Source: Adlercreutzia sp. ZJ304 (GTDB lineage: Bacteria > Actinomycetota > Coriobacteriia > Coriobacteriales > Eggerthellaceae). Taken from it: a stretch of DNA of 64,000 nt. The stretch covers positions 1-64,000 of the forward strand of contig NZ_JAAKEG010000003.1 in NCBI RefSeq assembly GCF_011039075.1. The letters are read 5' to 3'. Below the pieces are notes generated by a model, which saw only the letters and a program-made list of their open reading frames with translations, had not been told where the DNA came from and did not search any database. The stretch's first letter is position 1, and every line of letters begins with the position of its first letter. Below, in pieces: positions 27,892 through 36,036 of the stretch. The translations under genes were made by a program, and so were the position numbers.

Positions 27892-28040
27892 ATACAACTG
27901 TCGCTTTCCAATAGTCTTCGGGCTGGGTTAGTCTATCATGAAGGAAAAACATCCTTTCACGGGCATTTTTATGCAAGATTTGTATCGAATGAAGCCAATT
28001 CATCTATTTGAAAGTGGGCGTGATTCTGATTAACGCGAAG

Positions 28041-28691
28041 ATGAAAAAACGTCTGATTGCTGTATCTGGCGTAGTTGTGATAGCCATTGTGTTGGCATTG
28101 GCATTTGTGGGTTCTGGTACTGCTGCGAAGACTATGTCAGTAGCCGAAGCTGCAGAGAATCCGCAGGCTGGTCAAAAGGTTCAAGTTTCGGGCAATGTTG
28201 TACCGAACTCTTACGACACTTCGAAAAACGTTCTAACATTCAAGATATACGATCCAAATGGTTCGCCCGAACAGCAGTTATCCGTGCGTTATGAAGGTGC
28301 GGCTGCATCTACGTTCGGAAACGACGTGACTGCCATATGCACGGGGCGCATCGGCGATGACGGAACCCTGATGTGTACCGAGCTTGTGACGAAATGCCCA
28401 TCCAAGTATGAAAATGCCGACAGTGCACTTACGGTAGAGCGCCTTTTAGAATACGGCAATGAGGTTACTGGTAAAGTTGTTAAGGTTGCTGGAGAAATTG
28501 AGCCAGATACGATGAAGGCTGCGGGGCAATCAGAACGTTTCTACATTAAAGGCAACGGAGAATCTCGCATTGCTGTGGTATTTGATGGACCGCTGTCTGA
28601 TGAAATTGTCAGCGGTGCACGTGTCGTTCTAACAGGATCGGTTGACGAGTCTGGTAAATTCCAAGCGACTGATGTCGCATTAGAAGGTTAG
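28041..28691 (+). CDS. ccmE: CcmE-like haem chaperone, Cys-type, with second OB domain
   Basis: About 216 residues from the ATG at 28041; starts at 28008 or 28020 add up to 11 residues. One N-terminal transmembrane helix is followed by an OB-fold domain (GQKVQVSGNVVPNSYD, then LSVRYEGAAASTFG). It ends in KCPSKYEN. In this branch of CcmE the haem-binding residue is a cysteine rather than the E. coli histidine. A second OB-like stretch (GKVVKVAGEIEP, then SGARVVLTGSVDESG) follows. CcmE carries haem to CcmF for attachment to apocytochromes. It heads the ccm operon. Confidence 0.85.
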   Translation: MKKRLIAVSGVVVIAIVLALAFVGSGTAAKTMSVAEAAENPQAGQKVQVSGNVVPNSYDTSKNVLTFKIYDPNGSPEQQLSVRYEGAAASTFGNDVTAICTGRIGDDGTLMCTELVTKCPSKYENADSALTVERLLEYGNEVTGKVVKVAGEIEPDTMKAAGQSERFYIKGNGESRIAVVFDGPLSDEIVSGARVVLTGSVDESGKFQATDVALEG

Positions 28692-28699
28692 GCGCTTTT

Positions 28700-30907
28700 A
28701 TGTCTATAGTCGGTCTGCTCGGTATACTTGTAGCTTTCGCTGCTTGCGTGGTTTCCTTGCTGTGCTTGGGAATAGCGCATGTTCAACATTTACGCATAGA
28801 CAAGGCATCAGCTGGTTCGGCTGAAGCTGCGCGTGCGCGTTCCGTATCCGACACGCTGGCATTTGGAGGTCGCTTGGCAGCTATAGTGGCTGCTTGCGCA
28901 CTCACTTTGTGCTGCGCCGTGCTTGTATGGTGCTTTTTCTCAGGCGATGTAACGCTTGATTACGTTGTTCGCAATCGTTCTGACGCTACGGGTGAGTTGG
29001 CTTGGCTTTTCAAGCTGGCTGGTCTTTGGGCTGGTCGTGCAGGTAGTTTGCTATTTTGGGCATGGCTTATCTCGGTGTTTGGTGTCATATTAGTGTTTGC
29101 TACTCGCAAAAATATCCGTCCTCTCGACAACGGAGCGCTGGCTATTGCGCAGCTAGTGCTTGTGGCATTTGTAGGAGTGCTGCTGTTCTCGCCCGATAAC
29201 ATGCCGTTTGCTCTTCTCGACCCAGCATACTTCGACGAAAATGGTCAGCTTAAAGCTCAGGCATCTGTATTAGGTATGAATACGCTGCTTGAACATTGGG
29301 CTATGGCTATTCATCCGCCTACGCTATTTATCGGATATGCTGGTCTGACCATTCCATTTGCATACGCCATTTCTGCGCTTATAGTAAACGACGATTCCGA
29401 TGCGTGGGTTTGCGCCTCTACGCCTTATCTCATGTTTTCGTGGCTACTGCTAGGAGCCGGAATAGGGCTTGGTGCGGTGTGGGCTTATGTTGTGCTCGGC
29501 TGGGGCGGCTATTGGGGCTGGGACCCGGTTGAGAACGCCAGTCTTCTGCCTTGGCTTGTCGGTGTGGCTTTAATCCATTCATTTACGGTTTATCGCCAGC
29601 GCGGTGCATTCAAGCGCTGGTCGGTCATGTGCGCTTGTATCACTTTTTCGTTTGTGGTGCTGGGAACGTTTATAACAAGAAGTGGCATTGTGCAATCAGT
29701 GCATGCTTTCGAAGGCGATTCTGTATCGCTTGTGCTGTTTGCGGTGCTTATCGTGGCATCATTGGCTGCAGGTGCAGTTGGGCTTATTGTGCGGCACAAG
29801 AGTTTCGGTGTTTCGACAACTAATAAGTCTGACACTCTTAAAGCTGCCTCTGTCTCTGCTCCGATTAAAGAAGCGAAGGAAGATGATATAGAGTCGCTAG
29901 TCTCTCGCGATGCGGCATATTACGTAAACAATCTCGTTATGGTGGCATTCGCCGTTCTACTAGCCTACATGACTGTTTCATCTGCCCTGCCATCATTTTT
30001 GCCATTTGGAGGTCAATCTTTATCGGCAGGAACATACAACGCTATTGCGCGTCCGCTTGGAGTACTCTACTGCGCGCTAATTGCTGTATGTCCTCTGCTC
30101 GGATGGAGGCGCACGCAAGGCAAGGCATTCTTTAAGAATGCGCTTATTCCGGGTGTATGTGCGTTGGTTGTGTTCGCAGTTCTTATGGCATACTTCTGCA
30201 CCTATTTACTTCCAAGCTACGAGGCTATATTGGCTGGTGGAGGAAGTGCTGCGGAAGGACTGCTTGAGCAAGGAGCACCCGCATACTATAACGCTATAGC
30301 GGTAGTGGGGCTCTTAGTAGCCAGTTTGCTGTTCTTCAATTCGGTATTTATGCTTGTAAAAGCGCTTCGCAAAGGTAGCGCGCTGCGCCCTAGGCTTTCG
30401 CGCATTGGCGGAGCAATTGCGCATGCAGCTATGGGTATTATTCTTGTCGGACTTATAGGCTCGTCCATGTACGTGACTGAGACTAATCAATATCTTCAGT
30501 ACGATGCCGATACCAAATCCGCCGAAACGCTTAAAATACAGGATTTTGAACTTGTCTACACTGGTGAAGATGTTTTCGAATCTGACAATGGCGACGATGT
30601 TGACTATGTGGTACATTTTGATGTCTATAGAGGCGGACAATACGTTGGAAGTGTGTCACCTGCTGTGCAAATGGTGAAGTCAACGCAGCAACAGAAACTT
30701 GAGGCTAGTGTTATAGGCTTTCCTCTGGAAGACCTATTCGTGGTCTATCGCGGCATGAGCGCCGATGGCGAGTATGCGATGGATGTGCGAGTAAATCCGT
30801 TAATCAGCTTCGTGTGGGTTGGTTTTGGTCTTCTTATGTTGGGAAGTTTGCTGGCTCTTTTTGCTAGGCGCACACGTCGGGCAGAAGTGGATACAGCGCA
30901 TGCCTGA
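28700..30907 (+). CDS. ccmF: CcmF cytochrome c haem lyase
   Basis: 735 residues with many transmembrane helices. The tryptophan-rich haem-handling motif WGGYWGWDPVENASLLPWL lies near residue 275. Flanking histidines in LEHWAMAIHPPTLFIGY and ALIHSFTVYRQRG fit CcmF/NrfE. It joins haem to the cysteines of CxxCH (and the NrfA CxxCK) on the outer face of the membrane. It starts 8 nt after ccmE and overlaps ccmA by 8 nt. Confidence 0.94.
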   Translation: MSIVGLLGILVAFAACVVSLLCLGIAHVQHLRIDKASAGSAEAARARSVSDTLAFGGRLAAIVAACALTLCCAVLVWCFFSGDVTLDYVVRNRSDATGELAWLFKLAGLWAGRAGSLLFWAWLISVFGVILVFATRKNIRPLDNGALAIAQLVLVAFVGVLLFSPDNMPFALLDPAYFDENGQLKAQASVLGMNTLLEHWAMAIHPPTLFIGYAGLTIPFAYAISALIVNDDSDAWVCASTPYLMFSWLLLGAGIGLGAVWAYVVLGWGGYWGWDPVENASLLPWLVGVALIHSFTVYRQRGAFKRWSVMCACITFSFVVLGTFITRSGIVQSVHAFEGDSVSLVLFAVLIVASLAAGAVGLIVRHKSFGVSTTNKSDTLKAASVSAPIKEAKEDDIESLVSRDAAYYVNNLVMVAFAVLLAYMTVSSALPSFLPFGGQSLSAGTYNAIARPLGVLYCALIAVCPLLGWRRTQGKAFFKNALIPGVCALVVFAVLMAYFCTYLLPSYEAILAGGGSAAEGLLEQGAPAYYNAIAVVGLLVASLLFFNSVFMLVKALRKGSALRPRLSRIGGAIAHAAMGIILVGLIGSSMYVTETNQYLQYDADTKSAETLKIQDFELVYTGEDVFESDNGDDVDYVVHFDVYRGGQYVGSVSPAVQMVKSTQQQKLEASVIGFPLEDLFVVYRGMSADGEYAMDVRVNPLISFVWVGFGLLMLGSLLALFARRTRRAEVDTAHA

Positions 30908-31613
30908 TGCTATCCGGGTAGAGGGCGTTTGTAAGACCTTCGGAACACGAAAGGCTGTCGATGATATCAGCTTCGTGCTTCCCGAAGGTGCATTTCTTAC
31001 TATTTTTGGACCAAACGGTGCGGGCAAAACCACTTTGCTATCTATGCTTTCCACTCTTTCGCGACCAAGTAAGGGCACAATTTATATATGCGGAATTGAT
31101 GCGAAGGAGGAATCCGAATCCGTTCGCGCCTCTATTGGTGTGGTTTCGCATAGCTCTATGCTCTATCCCGATCTTACGGCAGAGGAAAACCTTGTGCTGT
31201 ATGGTCGTCTTTATGGTGTGCCCGATGTGAAAAATCGCGCGGTCAACTTATTAGATGCGGTTGGGCTCAAACATAGAAGGCTAGATCAGGTGCGCACGTT
31301 TTCGCGCGGAATGATTCAGCGTGTATCTATTGCCCGCGCGTTAATGAACGACCCTAGGGTTGTGTTGTTTGACGAGCCTTATTCTGGGCTAGACCCGCAC
31401 GCTACTCAGGTGTTTGACAACTTGATATCAGATGTTCGCAAAGACCGCACGTTTGTCATGGTTAGCCACGACCTAAAGAAGGGAATGCAGCTTGCCGATC
31501 ATGTGCTCTTGATGGCGCGCGGGCGTGCAGTATGTTTTGGTCGTAAAGATAAGTTAGAGCCAGATGAACTTAACCATCTGTATGAGCAGACGATCGGGGG
31601 CGGTGTTGCATGA
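30900..31613 (+). CDS. ccmA: CcmA haem-exporter ATP-binding protein
   Basis: 237 residues from the ATG overlapping the ccmF stop. Walker A is GPNGAGKTTLL, the ABC signature is FSRGMIQRVSIARAL, Walker B is RVVLFDEPYSGLD, and the switch His lies in MVSHDLKKG. In System I, CcmA powers the CcmBCD complex that loads haem on CcmE and releases it. It overlaps ccmB by 4 nt. Confidence 0.93.
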   Translation: MPDAIRVEGVCKTFGTRKAVDDISFVLPEGAFLTIFGPNGAGKTTLLSMLSTLSRPSKGTIYICGIDAKEESESVRASIGVVSHSSMLYPDLTAEENLVLYGRLYGVPDVKNRAVNLLDAVGLKHRRLDQVRTFSRGMIQRVSIARALMNDPRVVLFDEPYSGLDPHATQVFDNLISDVRKDRTFVMVSHDLKKGMQLADHVLLMARGRAVCFGRKDKLEPDELNHLYEQTIGGGVA

Positions 31614-32347
31614 GCCGCACGACCGATACACCATTGAAGGTTGAACGTAAGCATCCGTCTTCTTTTTCGCAGTACAAGGTGCTGCTTACTAAGGATTTGC
31701 TTCGCGAGGTTCGCACGAAAGAAATGCTTGTGTCGATGGGTGTCTATGCTCTGCTCGTAATTGTTGTATTTGGCGTGGCACTCGGATTCGCTGCCCCGGG
31801 AACCGATTTTCTGGAAGTCTCAGGCGGTCTTTTATGGGTAATGGTAGTGTTCACTTCGCTGCTTGGTTTGAATCGTTCGTTTTCGGTCGAGAAAGAGTGT
31901 GGGTGTTTAGAAGGTCTGCTGCTTGCGCCGATGGATCGAGGTGTAATCTTTCTAGCAAAGGCTACTTCTAACCTAATCTTTTTGCTTATTGTTGAAGTTA
32001 TTGCGGTGCCGCTTTTCTGGCTATTCTTCTCATCTGTTGCCTTGCCAGCAGAAACCGCGCCGCTAATCGCGCTTCCGCTGCTTGTGGGTTCGGTAGGTAT
32101 TGCAGGCGTAGGAACGCTTTTGTCAACCATTACTACTAATGTCAAAGGCAAAGATGTAATGCTGGCGCTATTGTTTATCCCCGTCGTATTTCCGCTGCTG
32201 TATGCTTGTGTGGCTGCTACTGTAGCAGTTCTTGTCGGGGGCGATGTTATGGCTGAATCGTTTGCCACACCGCTTGCGCTGGCAGCATTATACGATGTGG
32301 TAATGATACTTATAAGTTGGTTCCTTTACGATTTCGTCGTGTCATAA
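31610..32347 (+). CDS. ccmB: CcmB membrane protein
   Basis: 245 residues with six hydrophobic segments. It starts KVLLTKDLLREVRTKEML, the usual CcmB opening, and has SVEKECGCLEGLLLAPMDRG near residue 90. It is the permease partner of CcmA. Gene order and the ATGA overlap with ccmA support the call. Confidence 0.92.
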   Translation: MSRTTDTPLKVERKHPSSFSQYKVLLTKDLLREVRTKEMLVSMGVYALLVIVVFGVALGFAAPGTDFLEVSGGLLWVMVVFTSLLGLNRSFSVEKECGCLEGLLLAPMDRGVIFLAKATSNLIFLLIVEVIAVPLFWLFFSSVALPAETAPLIALPLLVGSVGIAGVGTLLSTITTNVKGKDVMLALLFIPVVFPLLYACVAATVAVLVGGDVMAESFATPLALAALYDVVMILISWFLYDFVVS

Positions 32348-32378
32348 TCGGGCTGTTGTTGCTCGGGAGGGGTGGACT

Positions 32379-33152
32379 ATGGCAGATTCGAAAAAGCGGA
32401 CAGCGCACAAACTGCCTGAAGCTGGGCAGTGGCCAGATGTGCTTTCACCATGGGTGATTGTGGCTGGCATTATATTAACTACACTCGGGTTTCTTATGGC
32501 ATTTTTTGTGGTGCCGCCCGTCAGTGGAGCCACAGTGAACGGAGCTGAACTTGTTGGTGACACGGTAGTTTCTAACAAGTTGCTCATGTCGCAGAAGATT
32601 TTCTATTTCCATATGCCGGTGGCTATAACGTCGTTTGCGGCACTTGCATTTGCAGCTTATTACTGCGTAAGGTTCCTTATTACACGCGAACTCCGATTCG
32701 ACACTTGTGCGCGCATTGCGATGGAAGTGGCGCTGCTATTCACTGTAATGACTATGATTACAGGCGAGATGTGGACGCGTTTCGAATGGGGAGTATGGTG
32801 GACATGGGATCCGCGCCTTACCACTTATCTTATCTTGATGTTAATTGTGATTGCCTACATCGTGCTTCGAAATATGGTCGATGATCCTATTAGGCGTGCC
32901 GCTTTCGCATCGGTTGTGGGTGTGATTGCATTTATAGACGTGCCAATTTGCTTTATGGTTACTCGTCTTATTCCGTCGTCGGTGCATCCGGTGGTCACGC
33001 GCGCAGGTGGTATGACACCCGAGATGGGGCTTTGTATAGCACTTGTTGGAGTTGGCATGATGTGTGTGGCATTCGCTTTGTACAGGGCGCGCTTTCGGCA
33101 GGTAAGATTCGCGGAACGAGTGGATGCGCTGAAGGAAAGACTTGATGATTAG
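32379..33152 (+). CDS. ccmC: CcmC haem-handling membrane protein
   Basis: 257 residues with six predicted helices. The haem-handling WWD motif is GVWWTWDPRLTTYL near residue 142. Histidines in YFHMPVA and in SSVHPVV agree with CcmC, which attaches haem to CcmE. It is followed by a ccmD-like small gene. Confidence 0.94.
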   Translation: MADSKKRTAHKLPEAGQWPDVLSPWVIVAGIILTTLGFLMAFFVVPPVSGATVNGAELVGDTVVSNKLLMSQKIFYFHMPVAITSFAALAFAAYYCVRFLITRELRFDTCARIAMEVALLFTVMTMITGEMWTRFEWGVWWTWDPRLTTYLILMLIVIAYIVLRNMVDDPIRRAAFASVVGVIAFIDVPICFMVTRLIPSSVHPVVTRAGGMTPEMGLCIALVGVGMMCVAFALYRARFRQVRFAERVDALKERLDD

Positions 33153-33194
33153 CTTGTATAAGTGGCAGCCTTTTGCTGAGAAAGGGAATACAAA

Positions 33195-33377
33195 ATGAAC
33201 CCCGTTTTGGAAGAAATATATAGCACGATAATTCCGTCCGCACCGTATCTGATTGCAGCTTATGCGCTGCTATGGGTTGCGCTGCTTGTCTACATTCTGA
33301 TAATTGTGCGCGGTCAGAAGCGCGCCGAGAAACAGCTCGAACTCATCGAAGAAGATGTTAAGGGTCGGACGCTTTGA
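33195..33377 (+). CDS. ccmD: CcmD-like small membrane protein
   Basis: 60 residues with one transmembrane helix (PYLIAAYALLWVALLVYILI) and a charged cytoplasmic end (RGQKRAEKQLELIEEDVKG). Size, topology and position after ccmC fit CcmD, which helps release haem-loaded CcmE. Confidence 0.8.
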   Translation: MNPVLEEIYSTIIPSAPYLIAAYALLWVALLVYILIIVRGQKRAEKQLELIEEDVKGRTL

Positions 33378-33483
33378 AATACTTTGTTTGTGTCGGATGT
33401 TAGGATTCGCCCTCTGATATGGGTTTTGTTGTTAAAATTCGTACAGCAATAACAGTGTTTAGCAACAAAAGAACGGAGCGATT

Positions 33484-34218
33484 ATGAAGCAATTTATAGC
33501 AGAGGATTCATTCTGGGAACTTTTCCCCGATGCTCAAATTGGTATAGTCGTTGCGCATGGAATGAAGGCAGATAATAAGCTAACGGAAGATAAGAAAAAG
33601 GAATTGAGTAAGCTTCTTGCAGAGGCGAATCATAAAGCTGATCAGCATTTAGAATCCAATACGATCTCGCAGAATAAGGTGGTATCTGTTTGGCGAGATG
33701 CTTTTCAGAAGTTCAAAACCAAGAAAGGCGCTAGATGCTCAATTGAGAATCTTCTCAAGCGAGTATTAAAAGGCAATCCTGTTCAAAGTATCAACCCTGT
33801 TGTTGATGTATACAACACCGTATCTTTAACTTACGCCCTGCCAGTAGGCGGTGAAGATATCGATTCAATTGAGGGAAACCTCCGGTTGCGCATAACTGAA
33901 GGAGGCGATGCCTTCAAGCCTTTAGGGGAAGATGAAGATGCTCCAACTTTGGAAGGCGAGCTTTGCTATATGGACGATGCTGGCGCGGTTTGCCGTTGTT
34001 GGAACTGGCGGGATGGAGTACGCACCGCACTTTCCGATGATTCCCAAAAAGCATTTCTAATCATAGAATCGGTAGATCCTTCTCGTGCAGCCGATCTTAG
34101 TGCCGCATTAGAACAGCTTGCAGATATGGTGAAAGAGTATTTAGATGCTGATATTTTCGCGAAAGAAATTATTACATCTAAGAACAGGAGCATGATAATA
34201 GACGATATGTCATCCTGA
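33484..34218 (+). CDS. B3/B4 tRNA-binding domain protein
   Basis: 244 residues. The middle section (NLLKRVLKGNPVQSINPVVDVYNTVSLTYALPVGGEDID) is the B3/B4 fold known from the beta subunit of phenylalanyl-tRNA synthetase; single-domain versions occur widely. They are thought to edit or bind aminoacyl-tRNA or amino acids, but the role is not settled. A separate promoter region lies in the 106-nt gap after ccmD. Confidence 0.8.
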   Translation: MKQFIAEDSFWELFPDAQIGIVVAHGMKADNKLTEDKKKELSKLLAEANHKADQHLESNTISQNKVVSVWRDAFQKFKTKKGARCSIENLLKRVLKGNPVQSINPVVDVYNTVSLTYALPVGGEDIDSIEGNLRLRITEGGDAFKPLGEDEDAPTLEGELCYMDDAGAVCRCWNWRDGVRTALSDDSQKAFLIIESVDPSRAADLSAALEQLADMVKEYLDADIFAKEIITSKNRSMIIDDMSS

Positions 34219-34247
34219 TGCGTCATACATGCTGATATGCTGGGCAG

Positions 34248-34895
34248 ATGAAAAAGGTTATAAGAAATATACTTATATCTGTGCTAGTAATTTGCGTTGT
34301 AGTTTTTGCTATCTTTTTTGGAATAAGTCAATACGTGGTGAATTCTACTCGCGACAATGTGCACACCATTGCTCAGATAGAAGAATCGGGAGAACATGTA
34401 GACGCCATTTTGGTGTTAGGTGCTAGCGTATATGTTGATGGCACTCCGTCTGATATTCTCGCAGATCGTCTAGAAGTGGCATGCGATCTTTATTTTGCTG
34501 ATGTTGCTCCTGCAATAATCGTATCGGGAGACAACACAGATTCCCACTATAACGAATCGGATGCCATGAAAGATTACTGCGTGGAATTAGGAGTGCCTGC
34601 TGGCAACATTTATGTGGATCATGCGGGTTATGACACGTATGCCTCTGTCTGGCGCGCTAAGTATGTTTATGGGGCACAAAGCGTGGTTATAGTTACGCAG
34701 GCATATCATCTTTACAGAGCGCTTTCTATAGCTGAGGGGCTTGATATGCGGGCACTGGGAGTTGCGGCAGATAAGGGAGAATACAACAATCAAACAATGT
34801 ATAGCATGCGCGAAAACGTGGCGCGTGTAAAAGATTTTTTCCAAACGCTTTTTCATGTTGAACCGGCGGATGTAGTTCAGCCTATAAAGCGCTAA
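34248..34895 (+). CDS. SanA/YdcF-like DUF218 membrane protein
   Basis: 215 residues. An N-terminal helix (LISVLVICVVVFAIFFGIS) is followed by the DUF218 fold. Visible pieces are DAILVLGASVYVDGTPSDILADRL, IIVSGDN, YNESDAMKDYCVELGVPAGNI and VIVTQAYHLYRAL. SanA-type proteins affect envelope barrier properties; the biochemical activity is unknown. Confidence 0.85.
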   Translation: MKKVIRNILISVLVICVVVFAIFFGISQYVVNSTRDNVHTIAQIEESGEHVDAILVLGASVYVDGTPSDILADRLEVACDLYFADVAPAIIVSGDNTDSHYNESDAMKDYCVELGVPAGNIYVDHAGYDTYASVWRAKYVYGAQSVVIVTQAYHLYRALSIAEGLDMRALGVAADKGEYNNQTMYSMRENVARVKDFFQTLFHVEPADVVQPIKR

Positions 34896-35024
34896 TGCGG
34901 CAATTTCGGCAATTTCGCCGTTTGGACGTTTGAACATTTGCAATAGCGAAATTTTTGCTGTTTGGTGCCCGTTTTTCGCTCAAAAGTATAAACTCAAACA
35001 ACTAAGTACGTCGAAAGGAATGTA

Positions 35025-35945
35025 ATGTATAAAGTACATTGTCTGAATAATATTTCAGCAAAAGGGTTAGATCTTCTAACCGACGAATACGAGCTTGTGG
35101 ACGATCCGACACAGGCTGATGTTTTCCTAGTGCGTTCTGCAAATATGCACGAAATGGATATTCCGGCTAATTTGAAGGCTGTGGCGCGCGCGGGTGCTGG
35201 TGTTAACAACATTCCGCTGGAAGCGCTGGCTGAAGCTGGTATCCCGGTATTCAATACCCCCGGTGCAAACGCCAATGCCGTAAAAGAGCTGGTGCTGGCA
35301 GGTATGCTTCTAGCAAGCCGTGACATTGTGGGTGGCATTGAGTGGGTGCGCGAAAATGCCGACGATCCAAATGTGGGCAAGGCAGCAGAAAAGGCTAAGA
35401 AGGCATTTGCAGGTGGCGAAATAAGCGGTAAAACGCTAGGTGTTATCGGTCTTGGCGCTATAGGAAAGCTGGTTGTTCCGGCTGCTCAAGCGCTAGGCAT
35501 GAAAGTTGTTGGTTATGATCCGTTCATGGACGCACAAAAAGCAGCTGCAATTTCAGCTGATATGCGCTTCACTGCCGATTTGGACGATTTGCTGGGTGCA
35601 TCTGACTTCATAACTATTCATGTACCTGCTACTGATAGCACTCGCGGTATGATAGATGCGCATGCCATAAATCAGATGAAAGACGGTGCTGTATTCCTGA
35701 ATTTCTCGCGCGATGTGTTGGTTGATGATGCTGCTATGACGGAAGCTTTGCAGTCTGGCAAGATTCGTCACTACGTTACCGATTTCGCAAATCCGGCTGT
35801 GGTAAAAATGGAGAACGCTATTGTATTGCCGCATTTGGGTGCATCTACCGAGGAAGCAGAAGATAATTGTGCAATTATGGCAGTGCAAGAAATTATGGAA
35901 TACCTATCAACTGGCAAGAAAACGCACTGTGTAAATATAAAGTAG
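35025..35945 (+). CDS. serA: 3-phosphoglycerate dehydrogenase-like protein without ACT domain
   Basis: 306 residues. The D-2-hydroxyacid dehydrogenase fold has the NAD motif GVIGLGAIGKLVVPAAQALG near residue 147. The catalytic Arg lies in FLNFSRDVLVD and the catalytic His in VLPHLGAST near residue 275. The N-terminal RSANMHEMDIPANLKAVARAGAGVNNIP resembles SerA. Most SerA proteins have a serine-sensing ACT domain after this point; here the protein ends. The substrate is therefore an inference. A strong hairpin terminator follows. Confidence 0.75.
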   Translation: MYKVHCLNNISAKGLDLLTDEYELVDDPTQADVFLVRSANMHEMDIPANLKAVARAGAGVNNIPLEALAEAGIPVFNTPGANANAVKELVLAGMLLASRDIVGGIEWVRENADDPNVGKAAEKAKKAFAGGEISGKTLGVIGLGAIGKLVVPAAQALGMKVVGYDPFMDAQKAAAISADMRFTADLDDLLGASDFITIHVPATDSTRGMIDAHAINQMKDGAVFLNFSRDVLVDDAAMTEALQSGKIRHYVTDFANPAVVKMENAIVLPHLGASTEEAEDNCAIMAVQEIMEYLSTGKKTHCVNIK

Positions 35946-35971
35946 AGCTAACAGAGCAGCTTTAGATATGC

Positions 35972-36022
35972 AAAGGTGTGCAGGCTGGTATGCAGGGTAT
36001 GCGAACCGGTGTGCACACCTTT
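35972..36022. terminator. Bidirectional terminator between serA-like gene and luxR
   Basis: AAAGGTGTGCA (35972-35982) pairs perfectly with TGCACACCTTT (36012-36022). T-rich sequence follows on the plus side. It lies between convergent genes and can serve both. Confidence 0.75.
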
Positions 36023-36036
36023 AATTTTGCGCTAGA

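Noticed and set aside
34896-35024. Possible copy of the dispersed repeats before the serA-like gene
   Set aside because: AT-rich with runs of TTTTTGC, but no core motif of either repeat family.
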